A stretch of DNA of 64,000 nt from JALZCH01 sp036387135. Lineage in GTDB: Bacteria > Acidobacteriota > Blastocatellia > Pyrinomonadales > Pyrinomonadaceae. Below the pieces are notes generated by a model. It worked only from the letters and a program-made list of their open reading frames with translations, had not been told where the DNA came from and searched no databases. Both the position numbers and the translations under genes were made by a program. The stretch lies in the NCBI GenBank assembly GCA_036387135.1, contig DASVUH010000007.1:24331-88330 (forward strand), in the 5' to 3' direction. This document shows, one piece after another, positions 34,435-43,987 of this stretch (position 1 is the first letter of the stretch; each line of letters starts with the position of its first letter).

Positions 34435-35549
34435 CAAGCAATTTCTCTCAAGTTCCGAGTTCAAATCGAGTAATGAGTTCGGAGTATATGCAATGGGCTA
34501 AAACTAATTTACAAGCCCGCTATAATCTCGCCTCAAGCGGTCTGATGAATTTTCCGTTGTCGGAACTGCCGGCTACATTAGAAGATTTGGAATTGAGCGG
34601 TTCGAGCTATTACGGTTATGAACCTCTCCAAAAGGCTCTGGCTGCTAAATGCGGCGTTCCTGTCGAATGCGTTGTTGCCGCAACCGGCACATCAATGGCG
34701 AATCATCTGGTGATGGCTGCGCTTCTCGAACCGGGAGATGAAGTGCTGATTGAACAGCCCACCTATGAGCTTCTGATAAGCACAGCCCGATATTTACGCG
34801 CTGATATTAAAAGGTTTATTCGTCCCGCCGAATCGGGGTTCGGCATTGAACCGGAAGAAGTCGCTCGTCAGGTTAGTTCGCGAACAAAGCTAATCGTTTT
34901 AACAAATCTGCATAATCCATCATGCGCGTTTACGTCCAATGAAACGCTCGGAAAGATTGGCGATATTGCGCGTGAAATCGGTGCTCGCGTCCTTGTTGAT
35001 GAAGTTTATCTGGATGCTTTATTTGAAGAAACGCAGCCTGGTGCCTTTCACTTGGGTAAGGAATTCATTGTGACCAGCAGCTTAACTAAAGTGTACGGGC
35101 TGAGCGGACTGCGTTGCGGATGGATATTGGCTGAGCCGGAGCTTGCCGGAAAACTTTGGCGTTTAAATGATCTTTTCGGCGTTATTCCCGCCCATCCTGC
35201 TGAAAGGCTCAGTTGCATTGCGCTTGCAAATCTCAATCGAATTGCAGATCGCGCGCGCAGTATTATCGAAACTAACAGTAAAACGCTCAATTCATTTTAT
35301 AAGTCCTGCGACCGTCTCGAATGGACGGAACATAAATTTGGCACGGTCTCTTTCCCGCGTTTGAAGCACGGAAGCGTTGATGCTTTAACCGCGCTTCTTC
35401 TGGAAAAATATGAAACATCAATCGTACCGGGAAGATTTTTTGAAATGCCTCAACACCTCAGAATTGGAATAGGGAATGACAATTCGACATTAATAGAAGG
35501 TTTGGAAAGATTGGAAATGGCGCTCAACCAACGAGAACAAAGCTTATAA
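34431..35549 (+). CDS. PLP-dependent aminotransferase class I/II
   Basis: This 372-residue fold I aminotransferase has the PLP Lys in SSLTKVYGLSGLRCGW, the cofactor-ring contacts NLHNPSCA and VDEVYLDALF, and GSSYYGYEPL near the N-terminus. The C-terminal Arg region (QHLRIGIGND) is present. The substrate is unclear. It overlaps the APC permease stop by four bases, so the transporter probably supplies its amino acid substrate. Confidence 0.9.
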   Translation: MTSNFSQVPSSNRVMSSEYMQWAKTNLQARYNLASSGLMNFPLSELPATLEDLELSGSSYYGYEPLQKALAAKCGVPVECVVAATGTSMANHLVMAALLEPGDEVLIEQPTYELLISTARYLRADIKRFIRPAESGFGIEPEEVARQVSSRTKLIVLTNLHNPSCAFTSNETLGKIGDIAREIGARVLVDEVYLDALFEETQPGAFHLGKEFIVTSSLTKVYGLSGLRCGWILAEPELAGKLWRLNDLFGVIPAHPAERLSCIALANLNRIADRARSIIETNSKTLNSFYKSCDRLEWTEHKFGTVSFPRLKHGSVDALTALLLEKYETSIVPGRFFEMPQHLRIGIGNDNSTLIEGLERLEMALNQREQSL

Positions 35550-35775
35550 ATAAAACAGCTTCTTGCCGGAGCGTTTCGGAATCGGGTAAGAGAATGTGGA
35601 AGCTTAAATAAGAATTCAGACTTGTTTTTAAATTTTTATTTCAGTGATTTCACTTTTTTATTGCCATAAAGCCAATTTTACGTTAATTTCCTTAAAGAGA
35701 TTTGTTTTCCCAAATCTCGATTTGTCCGCTCTTTTCTGCTAAAGTTTCTCGCACACCGAATAAAGTTCTCGCTCG

Positions 35776-37365
35776 ATGCAAAATTCCTGGGTTAAAAACA
35801 GTTTCGCCAAATTTTGGCAGCCTTTGCTGCTTGCCGCGACTTTGCTGTTTTTGTACGCGCCCGCTTTAAAGCTGCTCGCGCAAACCTGGTGGACGGACGA
35901 AAACTATTCGCACGGGCTTTTGATTCCGTTTTTGATTGGCTTTCTGCTCTGGTTTGAAAAGGACGAGCTGGGAAAACTGGAAAAACGCCCGGCTTTTCCG
36001 GCGGGCGGAATCACTGTTTTGGCGGCGATGCTTCTTTTGCTCGTCGGAATTTTGGGCGCAGAGCTTTTTACGCAGAGATTTTCGCTTTTGCTGATGCTCG
36101 CCGGAATTACGATTTATTTTTTCGGCTGGCAAATTTTGAAAAAGCACGTCGTGCCGTTTGTTTTGCTCGCGCTGGCGATTCCGATGCCGACGATTCTTTT
36201 TAACAAAATCGCATTTCCGCTTCAGCTTTTGGCGACGGATTTGGCGGTTTGGGGAATTCGGCTGTTCGGAATTCCGGCGGCGAAATTCGGTAACGTCATC
36301 GAATTGCTGCCGCGCGGCGCTTCGCAATCAATCTGGCTCGAAGTCGTCGAGGCGTGCAGCGGGATTCGCTCTTTGATGACGCTCGTCACGCTCGCGCTCG
36401 TATATGCTTATTTTACGAGCCGACGGAGGAATTTCGCGTCTTTAAAAAGTTTTGATTTGTGGCGCGCGGCAATTTTAATGTTTGCCGCATTGCCGATTGC
36501 GGTTTTAACCAACGGCGTGCGCGTCTCCGCGACCGGGATTCTGGCTTATTACTACGGCGGTGAAACCGCGCAGGGCTTTTTGCACGGCGCTTCGGGCTGG
36601 CTGGTTTATGTCGCGGCTTTGCTGCTGCTGCTGTTTGTCGGAAAAATCCTGGATTTAAGCCGGAGACAGGGAGAAATCAGCAAAACTGATTTTCACTCCT
36701 TTTCTCCTTTTTTCCTCTTCTCCTCTTCTTTTAAATTCTGGCTTTTGCTGCTGGTTTTGCTAACGGGCGGCGCGCTGATTCATTGGCGCGAAGCGGCAGG
36801 TGAAATTCGTCCCGACAGAAAACTGTTGAAAGATTTTCCGGCGAAAATCGGCGATTGGCGGCAAAACGGCGCAGACCAGCGTTTTGAAACTGAAGTTGAA
36901 ACGGTTCTCGGCTCGGACGATTATTTGATGCGCGATTATTTTGTCCCGGCTTCGGGCAAAGGCGCGAATCTTTACATCGGTTATTATGAAACTCAGCGCA
37001 CGGGCGCGACTTATCACAGCCCGCGCAACTGTCTGCCCGGTTCGGGCTGGACGATGACCGAAAGCGAGCCGGTGGAAATCAGTTTGCCCGACGGGCAGAA
37101 ATTCGTCGCCAACAATTATGTAATTGAAAACAATCGCTCAAAAGCCTTGATGATTTACTGGTATCAAGGGCGCGGGCGATTTGTCGCAAATGAATATAAA
37201 GACAAGTTTTTCACCGTTTTAGACAGCATTTCGCGCCGCCGCTCGGACGGCGCGATGATTCGCGTCGTCGTTTCGATTGACAAATCCGAACAAGACGCCC
37301 TGGAAACCGCTAAAAACTTGGCTGCCGGAGCAGCCGCCGACCTCCACGAATTTGTGCCAAATTAA
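35776..37365 (+). CDS. XrtA-type exosortase fused to an EpsI domain
   Basis: Exosortases are membrane transpeptidase-like enzymes that cut C-terminal PEP-CTERM signals. Residues 1-300 form about eight helices with the catalytic Cys in VVEACSGIRSL (about 194), the Arg in TNGVRVSATG (about 248) and the His in LHGASGWLVY (about 270). Residues 330-529 are an EpsI domain (LKDFPAKIGDW, GYYETQRTGATYHSP, NCLPGSGW). The two domains are joined by a Ser/Phe run (residues about 309-322) encoded by a pyrimidine-rich tract. It is the first gene of the exopolysaccharide cluster. No PEP-CTERM substrate is evident among the larger proteins of the window. Confidence 0.9.
   Translation: MQNSWVKNSFAKFWQPLLLAATLLFLYAPALKLLAQTWWTDENYSHGLLIPFLIGFLLWFEKDELGKLEKRPAFPAGGITVLAAMLLLLVGILGAELFTQRFSLLLMLAGITIYFFGWQILKKHVVPFVLLALAIPMPTILFNKIAFPLQLLATDLAVWGIRLFGIPAAKFGNVIELLPRGASQSIWLEVVEACSGIRSLMTLVTLALVYAYFTSRRRNFASLKSFDLWRAAILMFAALPIAVLTNGVRVSATGILAYYYGGETAQGFLHGASGWLVYVAALLLLLFVGKILDLSRRQGEISKTDFHSFSPFFLFSSSFKFWLLLLVLLTGGALIHWREAAGEIRPDRKLLKDFPAKIGDWRQNGADQRFETEVETVLGSDDYLMRDYFVPASGKGANLYIGYYETQRTGATYHSPRNCLPGSGWTMTESEPVEISLPDGQKFVANNYVIENNRSKALMIYWYQGRGRFVANEYKDKFFTVLDSISRRRSDGAMIRVVVSIDKSEQDALETAKNLAAGAAADLHEFVPN
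36698..36735 (+). repeat. Pyrimidine-rich low-complexity tract inside the exosortase gene
   Basis: CTCCTTTT-like units repeat with a period near 7-9 and encode a Ser/Phe/Leu linker between the exosortase and EpsI domains. A short hairpin (AATCAG/CTGATT) precedes it. It may be another single-arm repeat like sites A and B, but the unit is less regular. Confidence 0.4.
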
Positions 37366-37543
37366 CAAATCCGTGCTACAATGCCGCAAAATCAAAACTC
37401 TTTCGCGCTACTCCCAAGCGCTTGATTTTTGGGATGTTTCAACGATTCGCAATATTCCCTTAATGCCGACAATTTTCTAATCGGTTGTAAAAATAAATAA
37501 AATTACGAGTTTTAAGTTTTAAATCCAAACGAATTAGCCCAGA

Positions 37544-39850
37544 ATGAAAGCAAATTCTCCGAAAATCAGATTCGTCACCGCAGCTTTGGCTTTGCTCGCC
37601 GCAAATCTCCTTATTTTTTCCGGCGCGGCTTGCAGCACGGCAAAGGCGGTACAAGCGCACGTCGAGCGCGGCGAAAGCTATCTCAAAGAACGGCGTTTCC
37701 CCGAAGCCTCGCTCGAATTTCGCAGCGCGATTGAACTGGATAAAGCTTCCGCTCCGGCGCATTTCGGTCTGGCGCGCGCTTTTGAAGGTCAGCAGCGGCT
37801 GGCGGAAACGGTGGAAGAATTGCGCCGCACGGTCGAACTGGACAAAACTCAACTCGAAGCGCGCGTAAAATTGGGAAATTATTTGCTGATAGCGCAGCCG
37901 CCTTTAACGGAAGAAACCGAAAAATTAATTCAGGAAATTTTCGCCGCCGACCCGAATTACATTGAAGGTCACGTTTTGCAGGCGAGCGTGATGACGGTCA
38001 AAAACGCCGCGACGAGCGAAGTCGCCGCCCAACTCGAAAAAGCCGTTTCGCTCAATCCGCAAAGAGTCGAAACGTATCTCAGTCTGGCGCGTTTTTACGT
38101 TTCGCGCGAGAAAACGGAGGACGCTGAAAAAACGTTCAGCCGCGCTTTTGCCGTCAACGAAAAATCGGCAATCGCGCACATCGAATACGCGCGTTTTCTC
38201 GATCTCAAAGGGCGCGCTGACGAAGCCGAAAAACATTATCTGCGCGCGACGGAAGTCGAACCGAAAGAGCGCGAGCCGCTCGAAGCTCTCGCCGGATTTT
38301 ATTACGCGCACGGACAGCTCGAAAAGGCGGAAAACGCTTATAAAAATTTGGGCAATTTAAATCCCGACCGACCGGAAGAAAAAACTCTGCTCGCGGATTT
38401 TTACGCAGCCGTTAATCGCCCGGATGATGCGCGGCGAATTTACGGCGAGATTTTGGCGGTCAGACCGGAATTTGTCCGCGCTCGGACACGAATGGGCGAG
38501 CTTTATTTGCAAACCGGCGACACCAAAGCGGCGAGCAATGAAGTGACGGAAATTCTGAGCCGCAACAACAAAGACGTGCAGGGTTTGACTTTGCGGGCGC
38601 GCGTTTCTTTAAAAACCGGCGAGCCGGAAGCCGCAATCAAGGATTTACAGGAAGTTTTAAAACAGGAACCGAGCAACCGGCTGGCGCTTTATTATATGGC
38701 TGACGCTCAGTTTCGCGCCGGGCAAACCGAACAGGCGCGCAATTTTATAAACGATTTACAGCGTTATCATCCGAATTATCCGCACGCCAAGCTTTTAAAC
38801 GCGCAAATCAGCTTTGCCGCAGGCGAGCCGGAAACTGCTTTGAATCAAGCGAACGAGTTGCTCAAAACGCTTGAAAAATCTACCCCCGACGGCGATATTT
38901 CCGCCGCTTCGCTCGCCGAGCTGCGCGTCAACGCTCTCGTCGCGCGCGGAACGGCGAATTTGCAGCTCGGAAAGGAACAGGAAGCGCGCGCCGATTTCCA
39001 AATTGCGCAAAAGCACGCTCCAAATTCGGCTAGCGTGTATCTGAGTCAGGCGAGCGCCGCGCAGCGCGGCAAAAACGCTGCGGAAGCCGCGCGCTTTTAC
39101 GAAAAGGCTTTGCAGCTCGACGCCAATAATTTCGACGGCTTGAGCGGTTTCGTCAGCGCCAAGATTCGGCAAAAAGATTTCACGGCGGCGCATTCGCAAA
39201 TTGATCGCGCTTTTAGCGCAAACCGCGCCGACAATAAATTGCAAGCCGCGCTTTTTTATCTCAAAGCGCAGGTTTTCACGGCGGAAAACAAAACCTCGGA
39301 AGCCGAAAATGCTCTTCATCAATCAATCGCTCAGAATACCGATTATCTTCCGGCTTATCAGGCTTACGCCGCTTTGCTCGCAGCGAGCAGACAAGTTGAC
39401 CGCGCGATTGAAAATTATCGCCAGATTTTGCAGCGCAGCCCTGCGAGCGATGAAACTTTTACGCTCATCGGGATGCTCGAAGAAGGACGCGGAAACGCGG
39501 ACGAAGCGGTTAAGAATTACCGCGAGGCTTTGCGAGTCAATCCGAATGCTCCGGTTGCTGCGAATAATCTGGCGTGGATTATCGCCGACACCGGGCGCGG
39601 AAATTTGGACGAAGCCGTTACGCTGGCGCAAACGCTCGTCGAAAAACATCCGAACGAGCCGGTTTATGCAGACACGCTCGGCTGGGTTTTTCACAAAAAA
39701 GGTCAAAAAGATCGGGCAATCGCACAGCTTCGACGCGCCGTCTCGCTCGAAGAAAAAGCAGCCCTGCAAGCCGGGCGCGCGCCCGCGCAAATGTATAAAA
39801 ACCGTCTCGAAACGGTTCTCGCCGCTGCGGACAACCGCGCTGCTCTCTAA
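37544..39850 (+). CDS. TPR-repeat lipoprotein of the exosortase system (PrsT-like)
   Basis: This 768-residue protein is made almost wholly of TPR helical hairpins, about 18 or more. It begins with a lipoprotein signal (SGAACS, Cys near residue 29). Canonical TPR blocks are visible throughout, for example APAHFGLARAFEGQ and APVAANNLAWIIADTGRGN. Large TPR lipoproteins of this type accompany XrtA loci and are called PrsT. It follows the exosortase gene by 178 bases with no visible terminator between them. Assembly or secretion of exopolysaccharide at the outer membrane is the likely role. Confidence 0.85.
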   Translation: MKANSPKIRFVTAALALLAANLLIFSGAACSTAKAVQAHVERGESYLKERRFPEASLEFRSAIELDKASAPAHFGLARAFEGQQRLAETVEELRRTVELDKTQLEARVKLGNYLLIAQPPLTEETEKLIQEIFAADPNYIEGHVLQASVMTVKNAATSEVAAQLEKAVSLNPQRVETYLSLARFYVSREKTEDAEKTFSRAFAVNEKSAIAHIEYARFLDLKGRADEAEKHYLRATEVEPKEREPLEALAGFYYAHGQLEKAENAYKNLGNLNPDRPEEKTLLADFYAAVNRPDDARRIYGEILAVRPEFVRARTRMGELYLQTGDTKAASNEVTEILSRNNKDVQGLTLRARVSLKTGEPEAAIKDLQEVLKQEPSNRLALYYMADAQFRAGQTEQARNFINDLQRYHPNYPHAKLLNAQISFAAGEPETALNQANELLKTLEKSTPDGDISAASLAELRVNALVARGTANLQLGKEQEARADFQIAQKHAPNSASVYLSQASAAQRGKNAAEAARFYEKALQLDANNFDGLSGFVSAKIRQKDFTAAHSQIDRAFSANRADNKLQAALFYLKAQVFTAENKTSEAENALHQSIAQNTDYLPAYQAYAALLAASRQVDRAIENYRQILQRSPASDETFTLIGMLEEGRGNADEAVKNYREALRVNPNAPVAANNLAWIIADTGRGNLDEAVTLAQTLVEKHPNEPVYADTLGWVFHKKGQKDRAIAQLRRAVSLEEKAALQAGRAPAQMYKNRLETVLAAADNRAAL

Positions 39851-39877
39851 AGATTTTGAGGTTCGCGTAAAACGAAA

Positions 39878-40045
39878 ATGTTATCGGCAGTTTTCACAAT
39901 TTTGTTAGACATTAAGCTGCAAAGCGTTGACTTTAATGAAGATGCGTGGGTGCTGATGGCGGGCGTCGGGTTGATAATTTTGGTGTTTGTTCTGCGGCGC
40001 TGGTTCCGCGGCGGCAAAAAAGATGAAACAAACTTGCTGTTTTAA
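39878..40045 (+). CDS. Small membrane protein with a PEP-CTERM-like tail
   Basis: This 55-residue reading frame lies between the TPR and chain-length genes with short gaps (27 and 13 bases). It starts at the ATG at 39878 and ends in TAA. The product has one hydrophobic helix (WVLMAGVGLIILVFVL) preceded by FNEDA and followed by RRWFRGGKK. That is the layout of an exosortase sorting signal (acidic/polar motif, helix, arginines), but with NED instead of PEP and without a signal peptide. I do not recognise the family. It could be a sorting-signal-like peptide or an ordinary small membrane protein. Confidence 0.65.
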   Translation: MLSAVFTILLDIKLQSVDFNEDAWVLMAGVGLIILVFVLRRWFRGGKKDETNLLF

Positions 40046-40058
40046 CTGGTAAAAAAAC

Positions 40059-41720
40059 ATGGGCGTTGAATTTCGGCAAAGAAGTTTAGGCGAATTATTC
40101 GCAATGGTTTGGCGGCGCAAGCTGATTATTTTGCTGCCCGTCGCGGCGATGACCGTGGCTGTCTGGTGGGTTGTCGTGCAGCTTCCGAGCATTTACGAAT
40201 CAACCACGCTTTTGACGATTCGCCCGCCCGCGATCTCGAACAACGTGATTCAACCGCTTTCGGACGAAGATGTGTCGGCGCGGCTTAATCAAATCACCGA
40301 AGAAATCAAAAGCCGCTCATCGCTCGAACCGATGATCACGAAATACAGACTCTTCACACGCGAACGCGATGCGGGCGTGCCGATGGAGCTTTTGATTGAC
40401 CGGATGCGGACCAACATCAATGTCCAGATGCGAGACCGCACGGCGGACGACAAAGTTCCCGCTTTTACGATTTCCTACCGCGACCGCGAACCTGAAGCCG
40501 CGCGCAACGTCGTCGCCGAGCTTGCCGGAAAATTTGTCAACACGCAAACGGAAAACTCCCAGCGCGAGTCGAAAGCGACGCAGGAATTTTTCGAGAAACA
40601 GCTCGCCGAATCGAAAGAGAAATTAGACCAGATTGACGCGCAGCGGCTCACGTATATGCTGCAAAATGTGGACAAACTGCCGACCGCTGCGGGCGGTTTG
40701 ATCGCGCAGCTCAACGGTTTGCACGAGCAGTTAAAAACCGCAGCCGAGCGCGAGCAGTCGGTCGAAACCGAAATCGGGCGAATGCGCGACAATCGGGTTT
40801 TGCTCGAACGCCAGAAAAACACGATTAGCGACATCAGCGAAAAAGAAGCCGCCGAGCGCGACCGCCTGCTTTCCGATCCGACTCGAACGCCCGCTTATGC
40901 GGATTTGATTAAGCGCCGCACCGAATACAAAGAGCAGTTGCAAAAAATGCAGACCGAATATCGCCCGAAACACCCGGACGTTGTCGCCAAGCAAGCGCAA
41001 ATCGAAACGGTCGAGAAAGAAATCGCCGCGCTGGTTGCTTCAGCGAAAACCAGTCAGGACGAAATGCGAGCCGCGTCCAGAGGCAGAATTGATTTGCAAA
41101 TTCAGAGCATCGAAAACGAGCAGCGCCGGATAGACGGTGAAATCGGCAGGCAAGAGCAGCTTTTACAACAAATAAAAAGTTCGGCGGGGCAGGTTCAAAC
41201 CGCAATCAGCGATTTGCAGCGCCGCATCGAAAGCATCCCGAATGCGGAAGTCGCGCTCGAATCTTTCAACCGCGATTACCAGACCGCAAAAGGGAGCTAT
41301 GACGAGCTGTTAAAGAAAAACAATGACGCCCGCTTGCAAGCCGAGCGCGAAAAAAATTCGCAGGGCGAAACGATTCGAGTCGTTGACGCGGCGAATTTAC
41401 CGCAATCTCCGGTCGCGCCGAAACGCCCGATGCTGATTGCCATCGGCGCTTTGCTCGGTTTGGCGCTCGGTTTTGTTTTCGCGGCGGCGGCGGAAATGCC
41501 GCGCCTTTTCACGATTCAAAGCGTTGACGACGCCAAACATTACACGGGGCTTCCCGTTTTGGCGAATGTGCCGGAGCTTTTAACGCCCGCTGAGAAACGC
41601 TGGCGGGCGATTTTCGGAGTTTTGAAAACAGGATTTGCCGTTGCGGTTGCCGCCGCGAGCATTCCGGTTTTAATTTTCGTGCTGCAAATATCGCACGTTT
41701 TTGACAGGTTTGTTTCTTAA
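40059..41720 (+). CDS. Polysaccharide chain-length determinant (Wzz/GumC-like, XrtA system)
   Basis: This 553-residue inner-membrane co-polymerase has a membrane helix near 25-45, a periplasmic coiled-coil region and a second helix near 450-468, with a further hydrophobic stretch at the C-terminus. The family motif YADLIKRRTEY - YRPKHPDV is at about 276-325, and PQSPVAPKRPM precedes the second helix as in Wzz/GumC proteins. The tyrosine kinase domain is absent and is supplied by the gene at 42860. The end runs into inverted repeat E. Confidence 0.88.
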   Translation: MGVEFRQRSLGELFAMVWRRKLIILLPVAAMTVAVWWVVVQLPSIYESTTLLTIRPPAISNNVIQPLSDEDVSARLNQITEEIKSRSSLEPMITKYRLFTRERDAGVPMELLIDRMRTNINVQMRDRTADDKVPAFTISYRDREPEAARNVVAELAGKFVNTQTENSQRESKATQEFFEKQLAESKEKLDQIDAQRLTYMLQNVDKLPTAAGGLIAQLNGLHEQLKTAAEREQSVETEIGRMRDNRVLLERQKNTISDISEKEAAERDRLLSDPTRTPAYADLIKRRTEYKEQLQKMQTEYRPKHPDVVAKQAQIETVEKEIAALVASAKTSQDEMRAASRGRIDLQIQSIENEQRRIDGEIGRQEQLLQQIKSSAGQVQTAISDLQRRIESIPNAEVALESFNRDYQTAKGSYDELLKKNNDARLQAEREKNSQGETIRVVDAANLPQSPVAPKRPMLIAIGALLGLALGFVFAAAAEMPRLFTIQSVDDAKHYTGLPVLANVPELLTPAEKRWRAIFGVLKTGFAVAVAAASIPVLIFVLQISHVFDRFVS

Positions 41721-41793
41721 ACGATGAACGATGAACGATGAATGATGAACGGATTTTAATTCATCATTCATCGTTCCTAATTCATCGTTTTGA
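41721..41793. repeat. Inverted repeat with 7-nt units (site E)
   Basis: The left arm has four AACGATG units (one degenerate) starting at the stop codon of the chain-length gene. The right arm is a partly matching complement with units such as AATTCAT, CATTCAT and CGTTCCT, separated by a short T-rich loop. It fills nearly the whole gap between two operon genes. Confidence 0.8.
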
Positions 41794-41800
41794 AGATGTT

Positions 41801-42823
41801 ATGTACAAAGAATTTTTCGGTTTAGACGAGCTACCTTTTACCTTAACGCCCGATCCGCGTTTTCTGGTTTTTACGCCTTCGTACAACGAAGTTTTGGCGA
41901 GCCTTTATTACGGTTTGGAAAACTCGAAAGGCTTGATTGTGCTGACGGGCGAAGTCGGAACGGGCAAAACCACCGCGCTCAGATGGATTTTGCGCCGTTT
42001 GGATTCAAGCGTTTTGGCGGCTTACGTTTTTAATCCGCGGCTTTCGATTGAAGATTTTTATCATCACGTCACGTCGCTTTTGAACGTCAAAGAGTGGCAA
42101 AACAAAGCCGAATTGCTGACCGTTCTCGGCAGAGTTTTGGAAGAGCGGCACAGGCGCGGATTGAAAACCGTTTTGATTATTGACGAAGCGCACGAGCTTT
42201 CCGATTACGTTTTGGAGGAAATTCGCCTGTTGCTCAATTTCGAATCGGACACGGCGAAACATCTGCAAATCGTTCTCACCGGTCAGCCCGAATTGCGCGA
42301 CGTTTTGAACAAACCGAATCTGCGGCAATTAAAACAGCGTGTTGCGCTGCGCTGCAAAATGCACGCGCTGCCGAACGTTGATGAAGTCGAGCGTTACATC
42401 ACCGAACGCCTTTTGCTCGCAGGTTCAAAAGAGCCGAATATTTTTACGCCCGGCGCGATTGATTACATTTTCCGCTGCTCGGAAGGAATTCCGCGACAGA
42501 TCAACAATTTGTGCGACAACGCGATGCTCGCGGCTTATGCCGCCGGCGAACAGGTTATCGGGCGACAGGTTATCGAAGAAGTCGCCGACAATCTCGATTT
42601 GCTCCCGCCGCAGCCGGTCGAACAGGAAACTAAATATCAGCCGAACCCGGCAAATATTTTTAATTCCAATGCCAGAGCCGAATTAGCGAATCACAGTTCG
42701 CTCAATGAATACGTCCCTTCCGTTTACCGAAACGGCAACGGAACGAATCGAATTCATCAGGAACCGATCTCTTTTGACGACGAACTTTTGGAAATTGACG
42801 ACATTGAAGGTTTTACAAAATAA
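41801..42823 (+). CDS. ExeA-like AAA ATPase of the XrtA/EPS system
   Basis: This 340-residue P-loop ATPase starts MYKEFFGLDELPFTLTPDP, the N-terminus of the general-secretion ATPase group tied to XrtA loci. Walker A GEVGTGKTT is at about 50-58, Walker B VLIIDEAHE near 120, and sensor region VLTGQPELRDVL follows. The start at 41801 is set by the family N-terminus; an earlier frame from 41738 is only repeat E read as protein. The last 60 residues are low-complexity. It probably energises or regulates polymer assembly. Confidence 0.88.
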   Translation: MYKEFFGLDELPFTLTPDPRFLVFTPSYNEVLASLYYGLENSKGLIVLTGEVGTGKTTALRWILRRLDSSVLAAYVFNPRLSIEDFYHHVTSLLNVKEWQNKAELLTVLGRVLEERHRRGLKTVLIIDEAHELSDYVLEEIRLLLNFESDTAKHLQIVLTGQPELRDVLNKPNLRQLKQRVALRCKMHALPNVDEVERYITERLLLAGSKEPNIFTPGAIDYIFRCSEGIPRQINNLCDNAMLAAYAAGEQVIGRQVIEEVADNLDLLPPQPVEQETKYQPNPANIFNSNARAELANHSSLNEYVPSVYRNGNGTNRIHQEPISFDDELLEIDDIEGFTK

Positions 42824-42859
42824 GGCGGTAAATATTTACGGCTGCGGTACGAAAATAAA

Positions 42860-43987
42860 ATGAGCAATAAATCAAACGCTTACGCAAATCGTTTTTCCAA
42901 AATTCTCGGTTTTGAACCGAATCCCGCTGAAGCCGTCGAGCGCGGCGACGATTCAGCCAGAGCGGTTCAAATTCTCGAACGCAAAATCGGTGCGCCGACG
43001 GTTGTAGCTGAAAACGACGTACAAATCGAACCTACAGAGAATGCGCACCCGACCAAACCGGACGATTTTGCGCAGCTTCTCGATACGTGGAGCATCGGCA
43101 AACCCGCCGTTCCGCTCTCGACGAGCGAAGATTTTTCGGGCACGGCGATTTTAAATCAAAAACCCGCAGCGGCGGCGGCAATCGAAGTCGAACCGAGAGT
43201 GCAGCGCGCCGGAGTCGTTTTGCCGACGCGGAAAACGCCCGAATTTAAAACCATTGAACTAAATCTGGAAGCGGTCGAGCCGCATCTGGTCGCAATCAAA
43301 CATCCGCGCTCGCCGCATTGCGAAGAATATCGGAGCCTGAGAACGCAGCTTCTGCTCGCCGCCGAGCGTCGTCGCGCCGCCGGAAAAGAAATGCAGGCGG
43401 TCGTCGTCGCCAGCGCGCGTCCCGGCGAAGGCAAAACCACGACTGCCATCAATCTGGCGTGGATGCTCGCGCAAACGGACGGCGTGAATTGCCTCGTGAT
43501 TGACGCGGATTTGCGAATGCCGAGTCTCGCGGATTATCTCGGAATCGAGGAGCACCCTGGACTTTCAGACGTTTTTGACGGTACGGTCGAGCTTGAGCAG
43601 GCGATTGTCAAATTAAATCCCGCCGGGTTGCATTTGCTGCCGGGCGGCGAAGCGCGGCAGGACATCGCGGAACTGATTTCCGGCAACGCTTTTCGCCGGA
43701 TTTTGGACAAAGCGCGGACGATGTTCGATTACATCATCATTGACGCGCCGCCGCTCGCGATTTTTACAGACGCTGCCGTTTTGATAAATCTCGCCGACGG
43801 CGCGATGCTGGTCGTCAAATCGGGCAAAACCCGTTATGCGACGATCAATCGAATGCTCGAACACGTTTCGCGCGAGCAACTGCTCGGCGTCGTTTTAAAC
43901 GGAAACAAAGAAGATACGCAGGAAAGCCATTACAGCTATTACTACGATTCACCCAAGAAGAAAGTCGGGCGAGTTCAGCAAGTCTAG
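42860..43987 (+). CDS. Bacterial tyrosine kinase (CpsD/CapB type) of the XrtA system
   Basis: This 375-residue BY-kinase pairs with the chain-length protein. A ~150-residue Asn/Ala-rich N-terminal region precedes the kinase domain. Walker A ARPGEGKTT is at about 187-195, Walker A' CLVIDADLRMPS near 213 and Walker B YIIIDAPP near 292. The C-terminal Tyr cluster (SHYSYYYDS) is the expected autophosphorylation site. The last seven residues, VGRVQQV, are encoded by the left arm of inverted repeat H, so the original C-terminus may have been altered. Confidence 0.9.
   Translation: MSNKSNAYANRFSKILGFEPNPAEAVERGDDSARAVQILERKIGAPTVVAENDVQIEPTENAHPTKPDDFAQLLDTWSIGKPAVPLSTSEDFSGTAILNQKPAAAAAIEVEPRVQRAGVVLPTRKTPEFKTIELNLEAVEPHLVAIKHPRSPHCEEYRSLRTQLLLAAERRRAAGKEMQAVVVASARPGEGKTTTAINLAWMLAQTDGVNCLVIDADLRMPSLADYLGIEEHPGLSDVFDGTVELEQAIVKLNPAGLHLLPGGEARQDIAELISGNAFRRILDKARTMFDYIIIDAPPLAIFTDAAVLINLADGAMLVVKSGKTRYATINRMLEHVSREQLLGVVLNGNKEDTQESHYSYYYDSPKKKVGRVQQV

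Noticed and set aside
39905..40192. A 95-codon minus-strand frame across the small exosortase-locus gene
   Set aside because: It opposes two well-spaced operon genes and its product is Gln/His/Thr-rich with no motif.
41738..41800. N-terminal extension of the AAA ATPase
   Set aside because: It is repeat E read as protein; the conserved N-terminus starts at 41801.
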